Positions 6,750-15,773 of a DNA stretch of 64,000 nt are shown one piece after another; positions within the stretch are counted from its first letter, which is position 1; the number at the start of each line of letters is the position of its first letter. Under the pieces are notes generated by a model, which saw only the letters and a list, made by a program, of their open reading frames with translations, made no database searches and was not told where the DNA came from. Both the position numbers and the translations under genes were made by a program. Source of the stretch: Meiothermus sp. (lineage in GTDB: Bacteria; Deinococcota; Deinococci; Deinococcales; Thermaceae); the NCBI RefSeq assembly GCF_026004115.1, contig NZ_BPIM01000001.1, positions 1,426,001 to 1,490,000 on the forward strand, in the 5' to 3' direction.

Positions 6750-9700
6750 ATGAAGCCATCTTTGCGTCCGGGTGTTTTAGCTATCGTTTTGATTGTGCTG
6801 GCGGCCTGTACGCAGGCCCAGCCCACCCAACCCCAGCCCCAACTGACCGCTCAGGCCGTCTCGAATGGCGTGGTGATTAGCCAGGTGTATGGCGGGGGTG
6901 GCAACAGCGGGGCCCCTTTCACCCACGACTTTGTCGAGCTGTTCAACCGCGGGAGCACGCCGGTTTCCCTGGATGGCTGGTCTGTCCAGTACGCCAGTGC
7001 GACGGGTACCGGCAGCTTTGGCGCCAGCAGCACCCAGCTCACCGAGTTGCCCAGCGTGACGCTGCAACCCGGGCAGTACTACCTTGTGCAGCAGGCAGGG
7101 GGTACGGCGGGTGCGGCTCTGCCTGCACCGGACTTAATTGATCCCACGCCCATTGCCATGGCAGCGGCAGCGGGCAAGGTAGCGCTTGTCTCGAGCACCG
7201 CCCCCCTGGGTTGTAATGGCGGCTCCACCCCCTGTTCTGCCGCCCAACTGGCCCAAATTGTAGATCTGGTTGGGTATGGCAATGCCAATTTCTTCGAGGG
7301 TTCGGCGGTGGCCCCCACCCTCTCCAACACCACCGCTGCGCTGCGCAAGGGCAACGGCTGCACCGAAACCGACCAGAACGCTGCCGACTTTGAAGCAGCC
7401 GCGCCCAGCCCGCGCAACACAGCTTCCGCCCGCAATTTTTGCGGGGAGTCGGCCCCCAGCGTGGTGGCCTCGGTTCCGGCCCCAGGCGGTACCATCAACC
7501 CCAACGATAACCTGGCCCTCACCTTCAGCGAGCCCGTGAACGTGAGTGGCAACTGGTTTGAAATTGCCTGCTCGGCCAGTGGAACGCGCACGGTGGCCGA
7601 CGCAGTGGTCTCGGCCAACGCCACCTCCACGCAGTTCGTCATTAACCCCAACGTCGATTTCGCCTCGGGCGAGAGTTGTACCCTCACGGTTTTTGCCGCG
7701 CAGGTGTCGGATGTGGATACCCTCGACCCCCCCGACACCATGAGCGCCAACTTTGCCCTTGCCTATAACCCGGTCTCGGTCTGCGACCTGCCCCATACCC
7801 CCATCTACCAGATTCAGGGCAGCGGCCTGGCGGCGGCCATTACCGGCAGTGTGGTCACCAAGGGCGTGGTGGTGGGCGACTATGAAGGCCCTACCCCGGC
7901 CCTGCGTGGTTTTTATATCCAAGACCCCACCGGCGATGGCGATAACACCACCTCCGACGGCATTTTCGTGTTCAACGCCAACAACGACAACGTTTCGCTG
8001 GGCGATGTGGTGCGGGTGACCGGAACGGCGAACGAGTTCCAGGATCAGACCCAGGTGAGTGCGACCTCCATTACCAAGTGCGGCAGCGGAACCGTCACAC
8101 CTGTAGACGTGACCCTGCCTTTTGCCTCGGCCACCGATGCCGAGCGCTACGAGGGCATGCTGGTGCGCCTACCCCAGACCCTCTACGTGACCGAGCACTT
8201 CCAGCTCGGGCGCTTTGGGCAGGTGGTGCTCTCGTCGGGCGGCAGGCTGATGCAGCCCACCCACGTGACCACGCCCGGCGCTGCGGCCAATGCCCTGCAA
8301 GCTCAGAACAACCTCAACCGCATCATCCTGGATGACGCCCTGCAAAACCAGAACCCCGACCCCATTTTGTTTGGCCGCAATGGGCAGCCCTTGAGCGCCA
8401 GCAACACCCTGCGCGGGGGCGACACCGCCACGGGCATTGTGGGCGTGATGACCTATACCTGGGCTGGTAACGCCGCCAGCGGCAACGCCTACCGGGTGCG
8501 GCCTATTGGGGCCTTGAACGGTTACGCGAACTTTGTGGCGGCCAACCCGCGCCCCACCACCTCGCCCGCTGTGGGGGGAACCCTGCGGGTGGTGGGGATG
8601 AACCTGCTCAACTTCTTCAATACCTTTGACGGGCTGCCGGACACAGTAGACAACTGTACGAACGGGGTGGGGGGTGCGCCCACCGACTGCCGGGGCGCCG
8701 ATACCCTGCCCGAGTTCAACCGCCAGTGGCCCAAGACGGTCGCGGCCGTCCTGGCCATGAACCCGGATGTGCTGGGCTTCAACGAGATGGAAAACGACGG
8801 CTACGGTCCCGACAGTGCTATTGCCTTCCTGGTGGACAAACTCAACGAAGCCACCGCGCCAGAAACCTTTGCCTTCATCGACGCCGATGCGGCCACCGGC
8901 CAGGTGAACGCCCTGGGCAGCGATGCCATCAAGGTGGGCCTGATCTACAAGCCGGCCCGCGTGACCCCGGTGGGCCAGACGGCAGTGCTCAACACCGCAG
9001 CCTTCGTGAACGGCGGCGACAGCGCCCCACGCAACCGAGCCTCCTTGGCCCAGGCCTTCCAGCAAAACGACAACGGGGCCATTTTCATCGTGAACGTGAA
9101 CCACCTCAAAAGCAAGGGCTCGGCCTGCGACCTGCCCGACCAGGGCGACGGGCAGGGCAACTGCAATGCGGTACGCACCAATGCTGCGCACCAGCTTGCG
9201 GCCTGGCTGGCCACCCACCCCACCGGCATTGCCGACCCGGACGTGCTCCTGATTGGCGACTACAACGCCTACGCCCAGGAAGACCCCATTACCGCCCTCA
9301 AAAATGCGGGCTTTGTGAATCTGCTCGAGACCCGCCTGGGCCCTGGGGCCTACTCGTATGTGTTCGATGGGCAGTGGGGCTACCTCGACCATGCCCTGGC
9401 CTCGGCCTCCCTGAATGCGCAGGTTGCTGGGGTGGCCGAGTACCACATCAACGCCGATGAGCCCAGCGTGCTCGACTACAACACCGACTTCAAGACCGTA
9501 AACTTGCAAGCGGTGCTCTATGCCCCCGATCAGTTCAGGGTGTCCGACCATGACCCGGTGGTGGTGGGGCTGAACTTGGCTGCTCCGGGGGCCTGGTTCT
9601 TTGGCCCCATTGCGCCGTTCCCGGCCTTCAGCAACGTCAACTCGGGCCAGACCATCCCGCTCATCTTCAGCCTGGGCGGCAACAAGGGGCTCGACATCTT

Positions 9701-9926
9701 TGCGCCAGGGTTCCCCAAGTGGCAGGTGATTCCGTGTGGCTCTACCGCTGCGGTGAACGGCACCCACCCCACCAGCAGCAAAGGGGGCCTCCGCTACAAC
9801 CCCCTGCAAGATCGCTACACCTACCCCTGGAAAACCGAGAAAGCCTGGGCCGGTAGCTGCCGCCAACTGGTGGTGCGCTACACCAACGGCATTACCTACC
9901 GGGCCAACTTCAACTTTGTGAAGTAG
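6750..9926 (+). CDS. Secreted lipoprotein nuclease: LTD + Ig-like + ExeM/NucH-type endonuclease + PxKF domain
   Basis: 1058 aa behind AGGAGG. Signal peptide with lipobox VLAAC (Cys about residue 20). Domains seen: lamin-tail domain about 40-180 (VISQVYGGGGNSGAPFTHDF, VELFNRG); SbsA-type Ig-like domain about 238-345; an OB-like domain about 350-465 (FYIQDPTGDGD, GDVVRVTG) as in ExeM; endonuclease/exonuclease/phosphatase domain about 610-945 with E679 (GFNEME), D837/N839 (GDYNAY) and D933-H934-D935 (SDHDP). The C-terminal 100 residues are a PxKF-type domain (IPLIFSLGGNKGLDIF ... YTYPWKTEKAWAGSCRQL), a common surface add-on. Likely degrades extracellular DNA at the cell surface, for phosphate or nucleotide scavenging or biofilm turnover. 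All catalytic residues look intact. A terminator follows. Confidence 0.9.
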   Translation: MKPSLRPGVLAIVLIVLAACTQAQPTQPQPQLTAQAVSNGVVISQVYGGGGNSGAPFTHDFVELFNRGSTPVSLDGWSVQYASATGTGSFGASSTQLTELPSVTLQPGQYYLVQQAGGTAGAALPAPDLIDPTPIAMAAAAGKVALVSSTAPLGCNGGSTPCSAAQLAQIVDLVGYGNANFFEGSAVAPTLSNTTAALRKGNGCTETDQNAADFEAAAPSPRNTASARNFCGESAPSVVASVPAPGGTINPNDNLALTFSEPVNVSGNWFEIACSASGTRTVADAVVSANATSTQFVINPNVDFASGESCTLTVFAAQVSDVDTLDPPDTMSANFALAYNPVSVCDLPHTPIYQIQGSGLAAAITGSVVTKGVVVGDYEGPTPALRGFYIQDPTGDGDNTTSDGIFVFNANNDNVSLGDVVRVTGTANEFQDQTQVSATSITKCGSGTVTPVDVTLPFASATDAERYEGMLVRLPQTLYVTEHFQLGRFGQVVLSSGGRLMQPTHVTTPGAAANALQAQNNLNRIILDDALQNQNPDPILFGRNGQPLSASNTLRGGDTATGIVGVMTYTWAGNAASGNAYRVRPIGALNGYANFVAANPRPTTSPAVGGTLRVVGMNLLNFFNTFDGLPDTVDNCTNGVGGAPTDCRGADTLPEFNRQWPKTVAAVLAMNPDVLGFNEMENDGYGPDSAIAFLVDKLNEATAPETFAFIDADAATGQVNALGSDAIKVGLIYKPARVTPVGQTAVLNTAAFVNGGDSAPRNRASLAQAFQQNDNGAIFIVNVNHLKSKGSACDLPDQGDGQGNCNAVRTNAAHQLAAWLATHPTGIADPDVLLIGDYNAYAQEDPITALKNAGFVNLLETRLGPGAYSYVFDGQWGYLDHALASASLNAQVAGVAEYHINADEPSVLDYNTDFKTVNLQAVLYAPDQFRVSDHDPVVVGLNLAAPGAWFFGPIAPFPAFSNVNSGQTIPLIFSLGGNKGLDIFAPGFPKWQVIPCGSTAAVNGTHPTSSKGGLRYNPLQDRYTYPWKTEKAWAGSCRQLVVRYTNGITYRANFNFVK

Positions 9927-9943
9927 CTGCCCATCAAGAGAGC

Positions 9944-9975
9944 CGAGTGGGGTCAACTGGCCCCACTCGAGTTTT
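9944..9975 (+). terminator. Rho-independent terminator after the nuclease gene
   Basis: Perfect 9-bp stem CGAGTGGGG/CCCCACTCG with an 8-nt loop, followed by AGTTTTG. Confidence 0.75.
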
Positions 9976-9987
9976 GCGGTAAACCTT

Positions 9988-10260
9988 ATGTCAGATTCGG
10001 TTGATTCGTTACCGTACGGTAACGAATCAACCCGACCGAAGTTATCCGCGTAGCGGAGGGCGATACCGCCCCTTGGAAGTTATCCGCGTAGCGGAGGGCG
10101 ATACCGCCCCTTGGAAGTTATCCGCGTAGCGGAGGGCGTAAGCCCCTTTGGAAGGGAGACGCTTTCTTCGCCGACCGTTCGGGAGGGGTGTGCTCTAGGA
10201 TTCAAAAAGATAGCCCCTGGGGGTCTTTGGTTTGGATGATTATCTTTTTGAATCCGGTAT
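9988..10260 (+). repeat. MITE-like dispersed element, copy 2 (three internal units)
   Basis: Longest copy. The left hairpin arms are GTTGATTCG/CGAATCAAC, both changed relative to copy 1 so that pairing is kept. Three internal units: two end in the GGGCG-ATAC-CGCCC hairpin and one in GGGC-GTAA-GCCC. The right hairpin arms end AAAGATA/TATCTTT, again a paired change against AAAGACA/TGTCTTT. The right end is GAATCCGGTAT; the left end is slightly degenerate. It lies between the convergent nuclease and etfA genes. Confidence 0.9.
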
Positions 10261-10319
10261 AATCTGTCCAGGACAAAGCTATCTTGAAGTTGGATGGCTC
10301 AAAATATGTGGCGAGCGCT

Positions 10320-11258
<939 letters not shown>

Positions 11259-11319
11259 GGGGAACCTCCGATTGGCGGACAACCAAGATGCCTTTTGGCC
11301 TTTCACCCTGGCTTATCGG

Positions 11320-12066
11320 CTAAATTGCCTTGGCTTCTTCGTGTAAGAGCCGCACCAGCTCGTGCGCGGCGGCCACGGGGTCTTTGCCGTCCAGCACCTT
11401 GTTCAGGCGGGTACGTTCCTGGATGGTCTGCTCCACAATAGCCACCTTGCTGCTGGTACTGACGGGCACCTTTTTGAGCTCTTTGCGCTTGGCCTTCATG
11501 ATGCCGGGTAGGGTGGGGTAGCGGGGTTCGTTGAGGCCCTGCTGACTGGTGAAGACGGCGGGTAAGGCCACCCGCACCACCTCGGCGCCCTCGTCGAGGT
11601 CGTGCTTGGCTTTGGCGTGAGACTCGCCCTCGAGTTCGATCTGGGTGGTCCAGCTCACCACCGGCCAGGAGAGCGCCTCGGCGATGGCCGGCCCCAGGGC
11701 CTGAGCGTCCCAATCGGCCTGCTGCCCGCCGGTGAAGACCAACGTGGGGGCTTCGGCCTTTATAACCTCGGCCAGGGCCTCGGCCTGGGTGATGGGGTCG
11801 GTGTAGCCCTCGGCGACCAGATGAACGGCCCGGTCAATGCCCATGGCAAGGGCAGTGCGGATGGCCTCCTCGAAGCGCTCTGGGCCCATGGCCACCACCA
11901 CGCTCTCGCCGCCGTGCTTCTCCTGAAGCCTGATGACTTCCTCCACCGCCCACTCGTCCATCTGGTCGAGGATCATGGTGGCCCCGGAGAGGTCTACCTG
12001 GCCCCCCTCGATCTTGAGGCGGGACTCACCGTCGGGTACTTGCCGGATGACTGCTATGAATTTCAT
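11320..12066 (-). CDS. etfB: Electron transfer flavoprotein beta subunit
   Basis: 248 aa beginning MKFIAVIRQVPD behind TGGAGGC. Family marks: DEWAVEEVIRLQE, VVAMGPERFEEAIRTALAMG (AMP-binding region), FTGGQQADWDAQALGPAIAE and the C-terminal recognition-loop region LPGIMKAKRKELKKV, which docks onto dehydrogenases. Partner of EtfA immediately downstream. The four-helix-bundle gene separates it from the acyl-CoA dehydrogenase gene, with which it would otherwise form a simple three-gene beta-oxidation unit. Confidence 0.95.
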   Translation of the reverse strand: MKFIAVIRQVPDGESRLKIEGGQVDLSGATMILDQMDEWAVEEVIRLQEKHGGESVVVAMGPERFEEAIRTALAMGIDRAVHLVAEGYTDPITQAEALAEVIKAEAPTLVFTGGQQADWDAQALGPAIAEALSWPVVSWTTQIELEGESHAKAKHDLDEGAEVVRVALPAVFTSQQGLNEPRYPTLPGIMKAKRKELKKVPVSTSSKVAIVEQTIQERTRLNKVLDGKDPVAAAHELVRLLHEEAKAI

Positions 12067-12090
12067 CTTATGCCTCCAAAGGTAGTAAAG

Positions 12091-12118
12091 GGTCTATAGT
12101 TTGTGGTCAATGATCTAT
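12091..12118. repeat. Left inverted repeat flanking the four-helix-bundle gene
   Basis: The reverse complement of this 28-bp segment starts ATAGATCATTGACCACAAAC and matches 12552-12579 at 20 of 28 positions, most differences being transitions. It includes the stop codon of the four-helix-bundle gene (12107-12109). Confidence 0.55.
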
Positions 12119-12535
12119 CGTCAGGGCCCAATTAAAGTTGGTGTCTAGGTTTTTGAGCAGGGCGTTGAGCTTACCATTTAAGGTGCTGGTTTGATTGTAA
12201 AGGTGTTGAACTGCGGCCTGTTGCAAAAAGCCGAACTCAGCAGCAAGGTGCAGCGAACAGACCGTATCGAGTAGGGAACCTCGAGCCTGATACAGGAAGC
12301 GACAGAAGTCTTTGTCGGTACTGCGCCCTTTTTTCTCAACAATGTTGCGCGCAATCGAATTGGCAGCTCGTCTTAGCTGGCTGGTGAGACCAAATCGTTC
12401 CTTTTCAGAGAAGGCTCCACTAAGCTGGTAAACCTGCACCGACAAGGCCACACTCAGATGGTAAACCTCGAGCTGCTCAAATCCAAAAAAACCGCTGCTG
12501 CTTAGTGGTCGAGCTTTGCGTTGTTTATTTTCCAT
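12107..12535 (-). CDS. Four-helix-bundle protein (S23 / 23S rRNA intervening-sequence type)
   Basis: 142 aa. The family core is clear: GFEQLEVYHLSVALSVQVY, FGLTSQLRRAANSIARNI and KDFCRFLYQARGSLLDTVCS, ending in a helix with LNGKLNALLKNL. The usual I-A-E-G-x-G-R turn is here I-V-E-K-K-G-R. These proteins form pentameric bundles, are found in rRNA intervening sequences, as lone genes and (as Avd) beside diversity-generating retroelements; function is unknown. No reverse transcriptase or rRNA is near. The gene is bounded by imperfect 28-bp inverted repeats, sits inside an etf/acyl-CoA dehydrogenase unit, and may be a mobile insertion. Confidence 0.85.
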   Translation of the reverse strand: MENKQRKARPLSSSGFFGFEQLEVYHLSVALSVQVYQLSGAFSEKERFGLTSQLRRAANSIARNIVEKKGRSTDKDFCRFLYQARGSLLDTVCSLHLAAEFGFLQQAAVQHLYNQTSTLNGKLNALLKNLDTNFNWALTIDH

Positions 12536-12551
12536 AGAAATGTTTTTGGCT

Positions 12552-12579
12552 ATAGACCATCGGCTACAGACTATTGACT
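12552..12579. repeat. Right inverted repeat flanking the four-helix-bundle gene
   Basis: Reads ATAGACCATCGGCTACAGAC and continues CTATTGACT. It overlaps the last codons of the acyl-CoA dehydrogenase gene (stop at 12571-12573). A third, solo relative lies at 15272-15302 (CGGCTATGGACTATAGACC). Confidence 0.55.
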
Positions 12580-13716
12580 CAAAATGTGCCGCGCAATGAT
12601 GAGCCGCTGGATTTCGTTGGTGCCCTCGTAAATCTGGTTCAGCTTGACATCGCGTAAAAGCTTTTCTACCGGGTACTCGTGCATGTAGCCAAAGCCGCCG
12701 TGGATCTGTATGGCCTGGTTGGCCGCCTCGAAGGCCATTTCCGAGGCATAGGCCTTGGCAATGGCAGCGGCGTGGGCCTGGGGCAGCCCCTGGTCGGTCA
12801 GCCAGGCCGCGTAGTAGGTGTAGGCACGGGCGGTCTCGAGGCCCATCAACATCTCGGCCAGCTTGAACTGGATGGCCTGGAACTCGGCGATGGGCTTGCC
12901 AAAAGCTTCGCGCTCCTTGGCGTACTTGGTGGCCTCTTCCAAAGCCCGCCGGGCCACCCCCACACTGCCCGCCGCCACCGGGATGCGGGTTTTGTCCAGG
13001 GTGTGCATGGCGATCTTGAAGCCATCGCCCTCCTGGCCCAGCAGGTTCTCGGCGGGCACCCGGCAGTCTTCAAAGACCAGCTCATAGGTGCCGCTGGCCC
13101 GCTGGCCCATCTTGCCGTGCAGTTTGTGGGCGGTAAAGCCGGGGGTGCCTTTCTCCACCACGATGGCAATCACCCCCTTGTGGCGCAGCTCGGGGGCGAT
13201 GGTGGCAAAAACCACCACCGTTTCGGCCTCGCCGCCGTTGGAAATCCAGGTTTTGCTGCCGGAGAGCACGTAGTGGTCGCCCTCGCGCACGGCCCGGGTG
13301 CGTAGAGCGGCGGCATCGGAGCCGTTGCCCGGCTCGGAGAGGGCAAAGGCTGCCAAGGCCGGCTTCCCGGTGAGTTTTTTGAAGAAGCGCTGCTTTTGCT
13401 CGTGGGTGCCGGCCAGCAGGATGGGGGTGATGCCCAGGTCGGAGGCCATGGGGATGGTGTAGATGCCCATGCAGCCCCAGGCCAGCTCCTCCCCGATGAT
13501 GACCTCCTCGAGCATCCCCAGCCCCAGGCCCCCGTATTCCTCGGGGATGATGGCATTCAGCAGGCCCACCTCATGGAGCTTCTCCACCACCCCCCAGGGC
13601 ACCTCCTCTTTGGCGTCGTACTCGGCGGCGATGGGAGCAATTTGCTCTTTGGCAAAGCGGCGGGCCAGCTTTTGCAGTTCCTTTTGTTCGTCGGTCAGGT
13701 TGAAGTCAATCGGCAT
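12571..13716 (-). CDS. Acyl-CoA dehydrogenase
   Basis: 381 aa from the ATG at 13716 (MPIDFNLTDEQKELQKLARR), the normal family N-terminus. Flavin and substrate motifs: AFALSEPGNGSDAAALRT, WISNGGEA, FGKPIAEFQAIQFKLAEM, GGFGYMHEYPVEKLLRD. The catalytic base is E364 in QIYEGTNEIQR, the short/medium-chain type position. It oxidises acyl-CoA to trans-2-enoyl-CoA, giving electrons to the EtfAB encoded downstream. Chain length cannot be read from sequence. Oddity: a strong Shine-Dalgarno (AAGGAGGTG) lies about 85 nt upstream of the ATG, separated from it by a heptad repeat array, so the real start could be further upstream or translation could be weak. Confidence 0.93.
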   Translation of the reverse strand: MPIDFNLTDEQKELQKLARRFAKEQIAPIAAEYDAKEEVPWGVVEKLHEVGLLNAIIPEEYGGLGLGMLEEVIIGEELAWGCMGIYTIPMASDLGITPILLAGTHEQKQRFFKKLTGKPALAAFALSEPGNGSDAAALRTRAVREGDHYVLSGSKTWISNGGEAETVVVFATIAPELRHKGVIAIVVEKGTPGFTAHKLHGKMGQRASGTYELVFEDCRVPAENLLGQEGDGFKIAMHTLDKTRIPVAAGSVGVARRALEEATKYAKEREAFGKPIAEFQAIQFKLAEMLMGLETARAYTYYAAWLTDQGLPQAHAAAIAKAYASEMAFEAANQAIQIHGGFGYMHEYPVEKLLRDVKLNQIYEGTNEIQRLIIARHILSQ

Positions 13717-13791
13717 GGCGGAAGGCGGAAGGCTAAGGGCCCCAGGCCAAAAAGCGACTCGCTTCGGGCTTGCGGCTTTTAGCTTTCGGCG
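13717..13791. repeat. Heptanucleotide array in front of the acyl-CoA dehydrogenase start
   Basis: On the plus strand GGCGGAA-GGCGGAA-GGCTAAG at 13717-13737, and inverted-type heptads CGGGCTT-GCGGCTT-TTAGCTT-TCGGCGT at 13765-13792, with a short non-repeated middle. The two halves can pair. Same architecture as the array at 61687-61756. Confidence 0.7.
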
Positions 13792-13804
13792 TTGGTTCAC
13801 CTCC

Positions 13805-13833
13805 TTACAAAAACTTCTTGTACTTAGTATAAC
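13805..13833 (+). promoter_or_regulatory. Candidate promoter for the flavin oxidoreductase gene
   Basis: TTACAA, 17-bp spacer, TATAAC. Transcription would start about 13840, giving a leader of about 98 nt. Confidence 0.4.
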
Positions 13834-13937
13834 TTTTTCCTACCTGGCTAGTCTATCGTAACACGGGCTTGGTGGAGAAAAAACGTTATGTATGCAGTTC
13901 CACAAATTGGCTGGCTCCAGGCCGTAGAATCCGCGCT

Positions 13938-14984
13938 ATGAGCTTGCTCTTTAGCTCCCTGAAGCTGCGTTCGGTTACCCTAAAAAACCGCATCACCATG
14001 TCGCCCATGTGCCAGTACTCGGCCCGGGAAGGGCACGTCACCGAGTGGCATCTGCTGCACTACCCCACCCGAGCGGTGGGCGGGGTGGGGCTTGTTATGG
14101 TGGAGGCCACGGCGGTGGAGGCCCGGGGGGTGATCAGCCCGGATGACCTGGGCATCTGGTCGGACGCACACGTGCCGGGGCTAAAAAAGCTTACCGGGCG
14201 CATCAGGGAGGCGGGAGCGGTACCGGGTATCCAGATTGCCCATGCCGGGCGCAAGGCCGGTACGGCCAGCCCCTGGCAGGGCGGCCAACCCCTGCACCGT
14301 TGGACACCGGTAGCCCCCAGCCCCCTGGCCTTCCATGAAGGCTGGCCGGTGCCGCAGGCACTGGACGAAGTGGGCCTGGAGGAGGTACGCCAGGCCTTCC
14401 AGCAGGGGGCCCGGCGGGCCCTGGCAGCAGGTTTTGAGGTGCTGGAACTTCACATGGCTCACGGCTATCTGCTGCACTCTTTTCTGTCACCCCTCACCAA
14501 CCGCCGCAGCGACCGCTACGGGGGCAGCCGCGAAAACCGCTTGCGCTTCCCCCTGGAAGTGGTGCAGACGGTGCGGCAGGCCTGGCCGGAGGAGTTGCCG
14601 CTTTTGGTGCGGGTCTCGGCCAGCGACTGGGTAGAGGGGGGCTGGGACATCACCGACACGGTGGCGTTTGCAAAGGAACTGCAAAAACGCGGTGTGGATT
14701 TGCTGGACTGTTCTTCGGGAGGGGCCATTCCGGGCGTAAAAATTCCGGTGGGGCCTGGCTACCAGGTGCCCTTTGCGGCCCAGGTTCGGTTGTCCACAGG
14801 CTTATCCACAGGCGCGGTGGGCCTCCTGACCGAGCCCTTACAAGCCGAGGCCGTTCTTCAGGCCAACCAGGCCGACCTGATTCTCCTGGGCCGGGCCTTG
14901 CTCCGAGAGCCCTACTGGCCCTATCGCGCCGCGCAAGCCCTGGGCGCTAAGGTCTGGCCGGTGCAGTACGAGCGGGCTTTCTGA
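13938..14984 (+). CDS. NADH:flavin oxidoreductase, thermophilic-like old yellow enzyme (YqjM type)
   Basis: 348 aa from the ATG at 13938 ([20 protein letters not shown]). FMN TIM barrel with the YqjM-class signature SPMCQYSA (active-site Cys and Tyr), [10 protein letters not shown], the substrate-binding [16 protein letters not shown] (HxxH), [18 protein letters not shown] and [15 protein letters not shown] near the C-terminus. It reduces activated C=C bonds of enones using NAD(P)H. It is divergent from the acyl-CoA dehydrogenase gene. The segment [10 protein letters not shown] is encoded by two DnaA-box-like sequences (14790-14810). Confidence 0.92.
   Translation: MSLLFSSLKLRSVTLKNRITMSPMCQYSAREGHVTEWHLLHYPTRAVGGVGLVMVEATAVEARGVISPDDLGIWSDAHVPGLKKLTGRIREAGAVPGIQIAHAGRKAGTASPWQGGQPLHRWTPVAPSPLAFHEGWPVPQALDEVGLEEVRQAFQQGARRALAAGFEVLELHMAHGYLLHSFLSPLTNRRSDRYGGSRENRLRFPLEVVQTVRQAWPEELPLLVRVSASDWVEGGWDITDTVAFAKELQKRGVDLLDCSSGGAIPGVKIPVGPGYQVPFAAQVRLSTGLSTGAVGLLTEPLQAEAVLQANQADLILLGRALLREPYWPYRAAQALGAKVWPVQYERAF
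14790..14810 (+). other. Two DnaA-box-like sequences inside the oxidoreductase gene
   Basis: TTGTCCACA (14790-14798) and TTATCCACA (14802-14810), 12 bp apart start to start, inside codons for RLSTGLSTG. The second is an exact consensus box. Confidence 0.5.
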
Positions 14985-15315
14985 GCGCGGCCTTCCACGA
15001 ATACCCCCCACAGCATCCTTTGGATGCTATGGGGTGTGGGGTAATTTACGCTGCACCGCGTGTAGCGCAAATGTCGGGAAACGCGATGAGGGTGTTTGCT
15101 GGAACGAACTTGGTAGTCGGTTGCAAAAATGCCAGTGCTCTCTCGCGGGTCGTAGGTCTCGAGTTGCAGGCCAAAGGCCAGCTCGAGCCTGTACTGGATT
15201 TATTTCGTACACGAGCTCAAAAACCTCGCAATAACTCCACCACAACAGATTCGTTTTGCTTCCTTGCTTATCGCTATCGGCTATGGACTATAGACCATCG
15301 GCGGTAAATTGAGCT
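14985..15315. other. Gene-free spacer with hairpin and solo CTATAGACC repeat
   Basis: Holds a hairpin around 15005-15031 (CCCC-CAGCATCC-TTT-GGATGCT-GGGG, no clear T tract) and, at 15272-15302, a solo member of the repeat family that flanks the four-helix-bundle gene (CGGCTATGGACTATAGACC). No supported gene. Confidence 0.5.
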
Positions 15316-15720
15316 ATGGAAAACCCATGGAAAGCCTTTGTGCCCCAGGCCCCCACCCGGCAGGGCAAGCCTGAATGGTTTACCGGAACGGTTTATTTGA
15401 GCGAGCTGGTGGTCACTCCAGCGCCCATGCACCTGCATGTGTTACGGGTGATGTTTGCGCCAGGGGCTCGCACCGCCTGGCACACCCACCCCAAAGGGCA
15501 GGTATTGCACGTCGAGGCCGGAATTGGCTGGTTCCAGCGCTGGGGTGAGCCGGTGCGGGAGATGAAAGCCGGTGACACCATCTACTTTGCCCCGGACGAG
15601 AAGCACTGGCACGGGGCCAGCGCGGCCCATGCCATGACCCATCTGGCGATTCAGGCAGCGGTGGATGGGGTTAGCACGGACTGGCTGGAACACGTCTCCG
15701 AGGAGCAGTACCGGCTTTGA
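15316..15720 (+). CDS. Cupin-domain protein
   Basis: 134 aa, single-domain double-stranded beta-helix. Metal-binding cupin motif 1 is ARTAWHTHPKGQVLHVEAG (H-x-H and Q), and motif 2 is AGDTIYFAPDEKHWHGA. It resembles small bacterial cupins annotated as carboxymuconolactone-decarboxylase-associated or hydroxynitrile-lyase-like, but the reaction cannot be assigned. Only 2 bp separate its stop from an ATG that starts a nucleoside-hydrolase remnant, so the two were probably once an operon. Confidence 0.85.
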   Translation: MENPWKAFVPQAPTRQGKPEWFTGTVYLSELVVTPAPMHLHVLRVMFAPGARTAWHTHPKGQVLHVEAGIGWFQRWGEPVREMKAGDTIYFAPDEKHWHGASAAHAMTHLAIQAAVDGVSTDWLEHVSEEQYRL

Positions 15721-15722
15721 TT

Positions 15723-15773
15723 ATGGCCAGACGTGTCTGGTATCTGGATTGATTCCGACCCCGGCTTCGACGA
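15723..15773 (+). pseudogene. 5' remnant of an inosine-uridine nucleoside hydrolase gene
   Basis: The bases encode M-A-R-R-V-W and then, after a frame change, WIDSDPGFDD, the N-terminal calcium/ribose-binding D-x-D-P-G-x-D-D motif of nucleoside hydrolases. The frame change coincides with a 7-bp tandem duplication (TCTGGTA-TCTGG). Everything after the DD codons is unrelated. This fragment marks the left edge of the accessory block ending near 24031. Confidence 0.6.

Noticed and set aside
8169-9956. A 595-codon open frame antisense to the nuclease gene
   Set aside because: GC-rich third positions of the sense gene leave the antisense frame open; it has no ribosome-binding site or recognisable motif, whereas the sense strand has clear domains.
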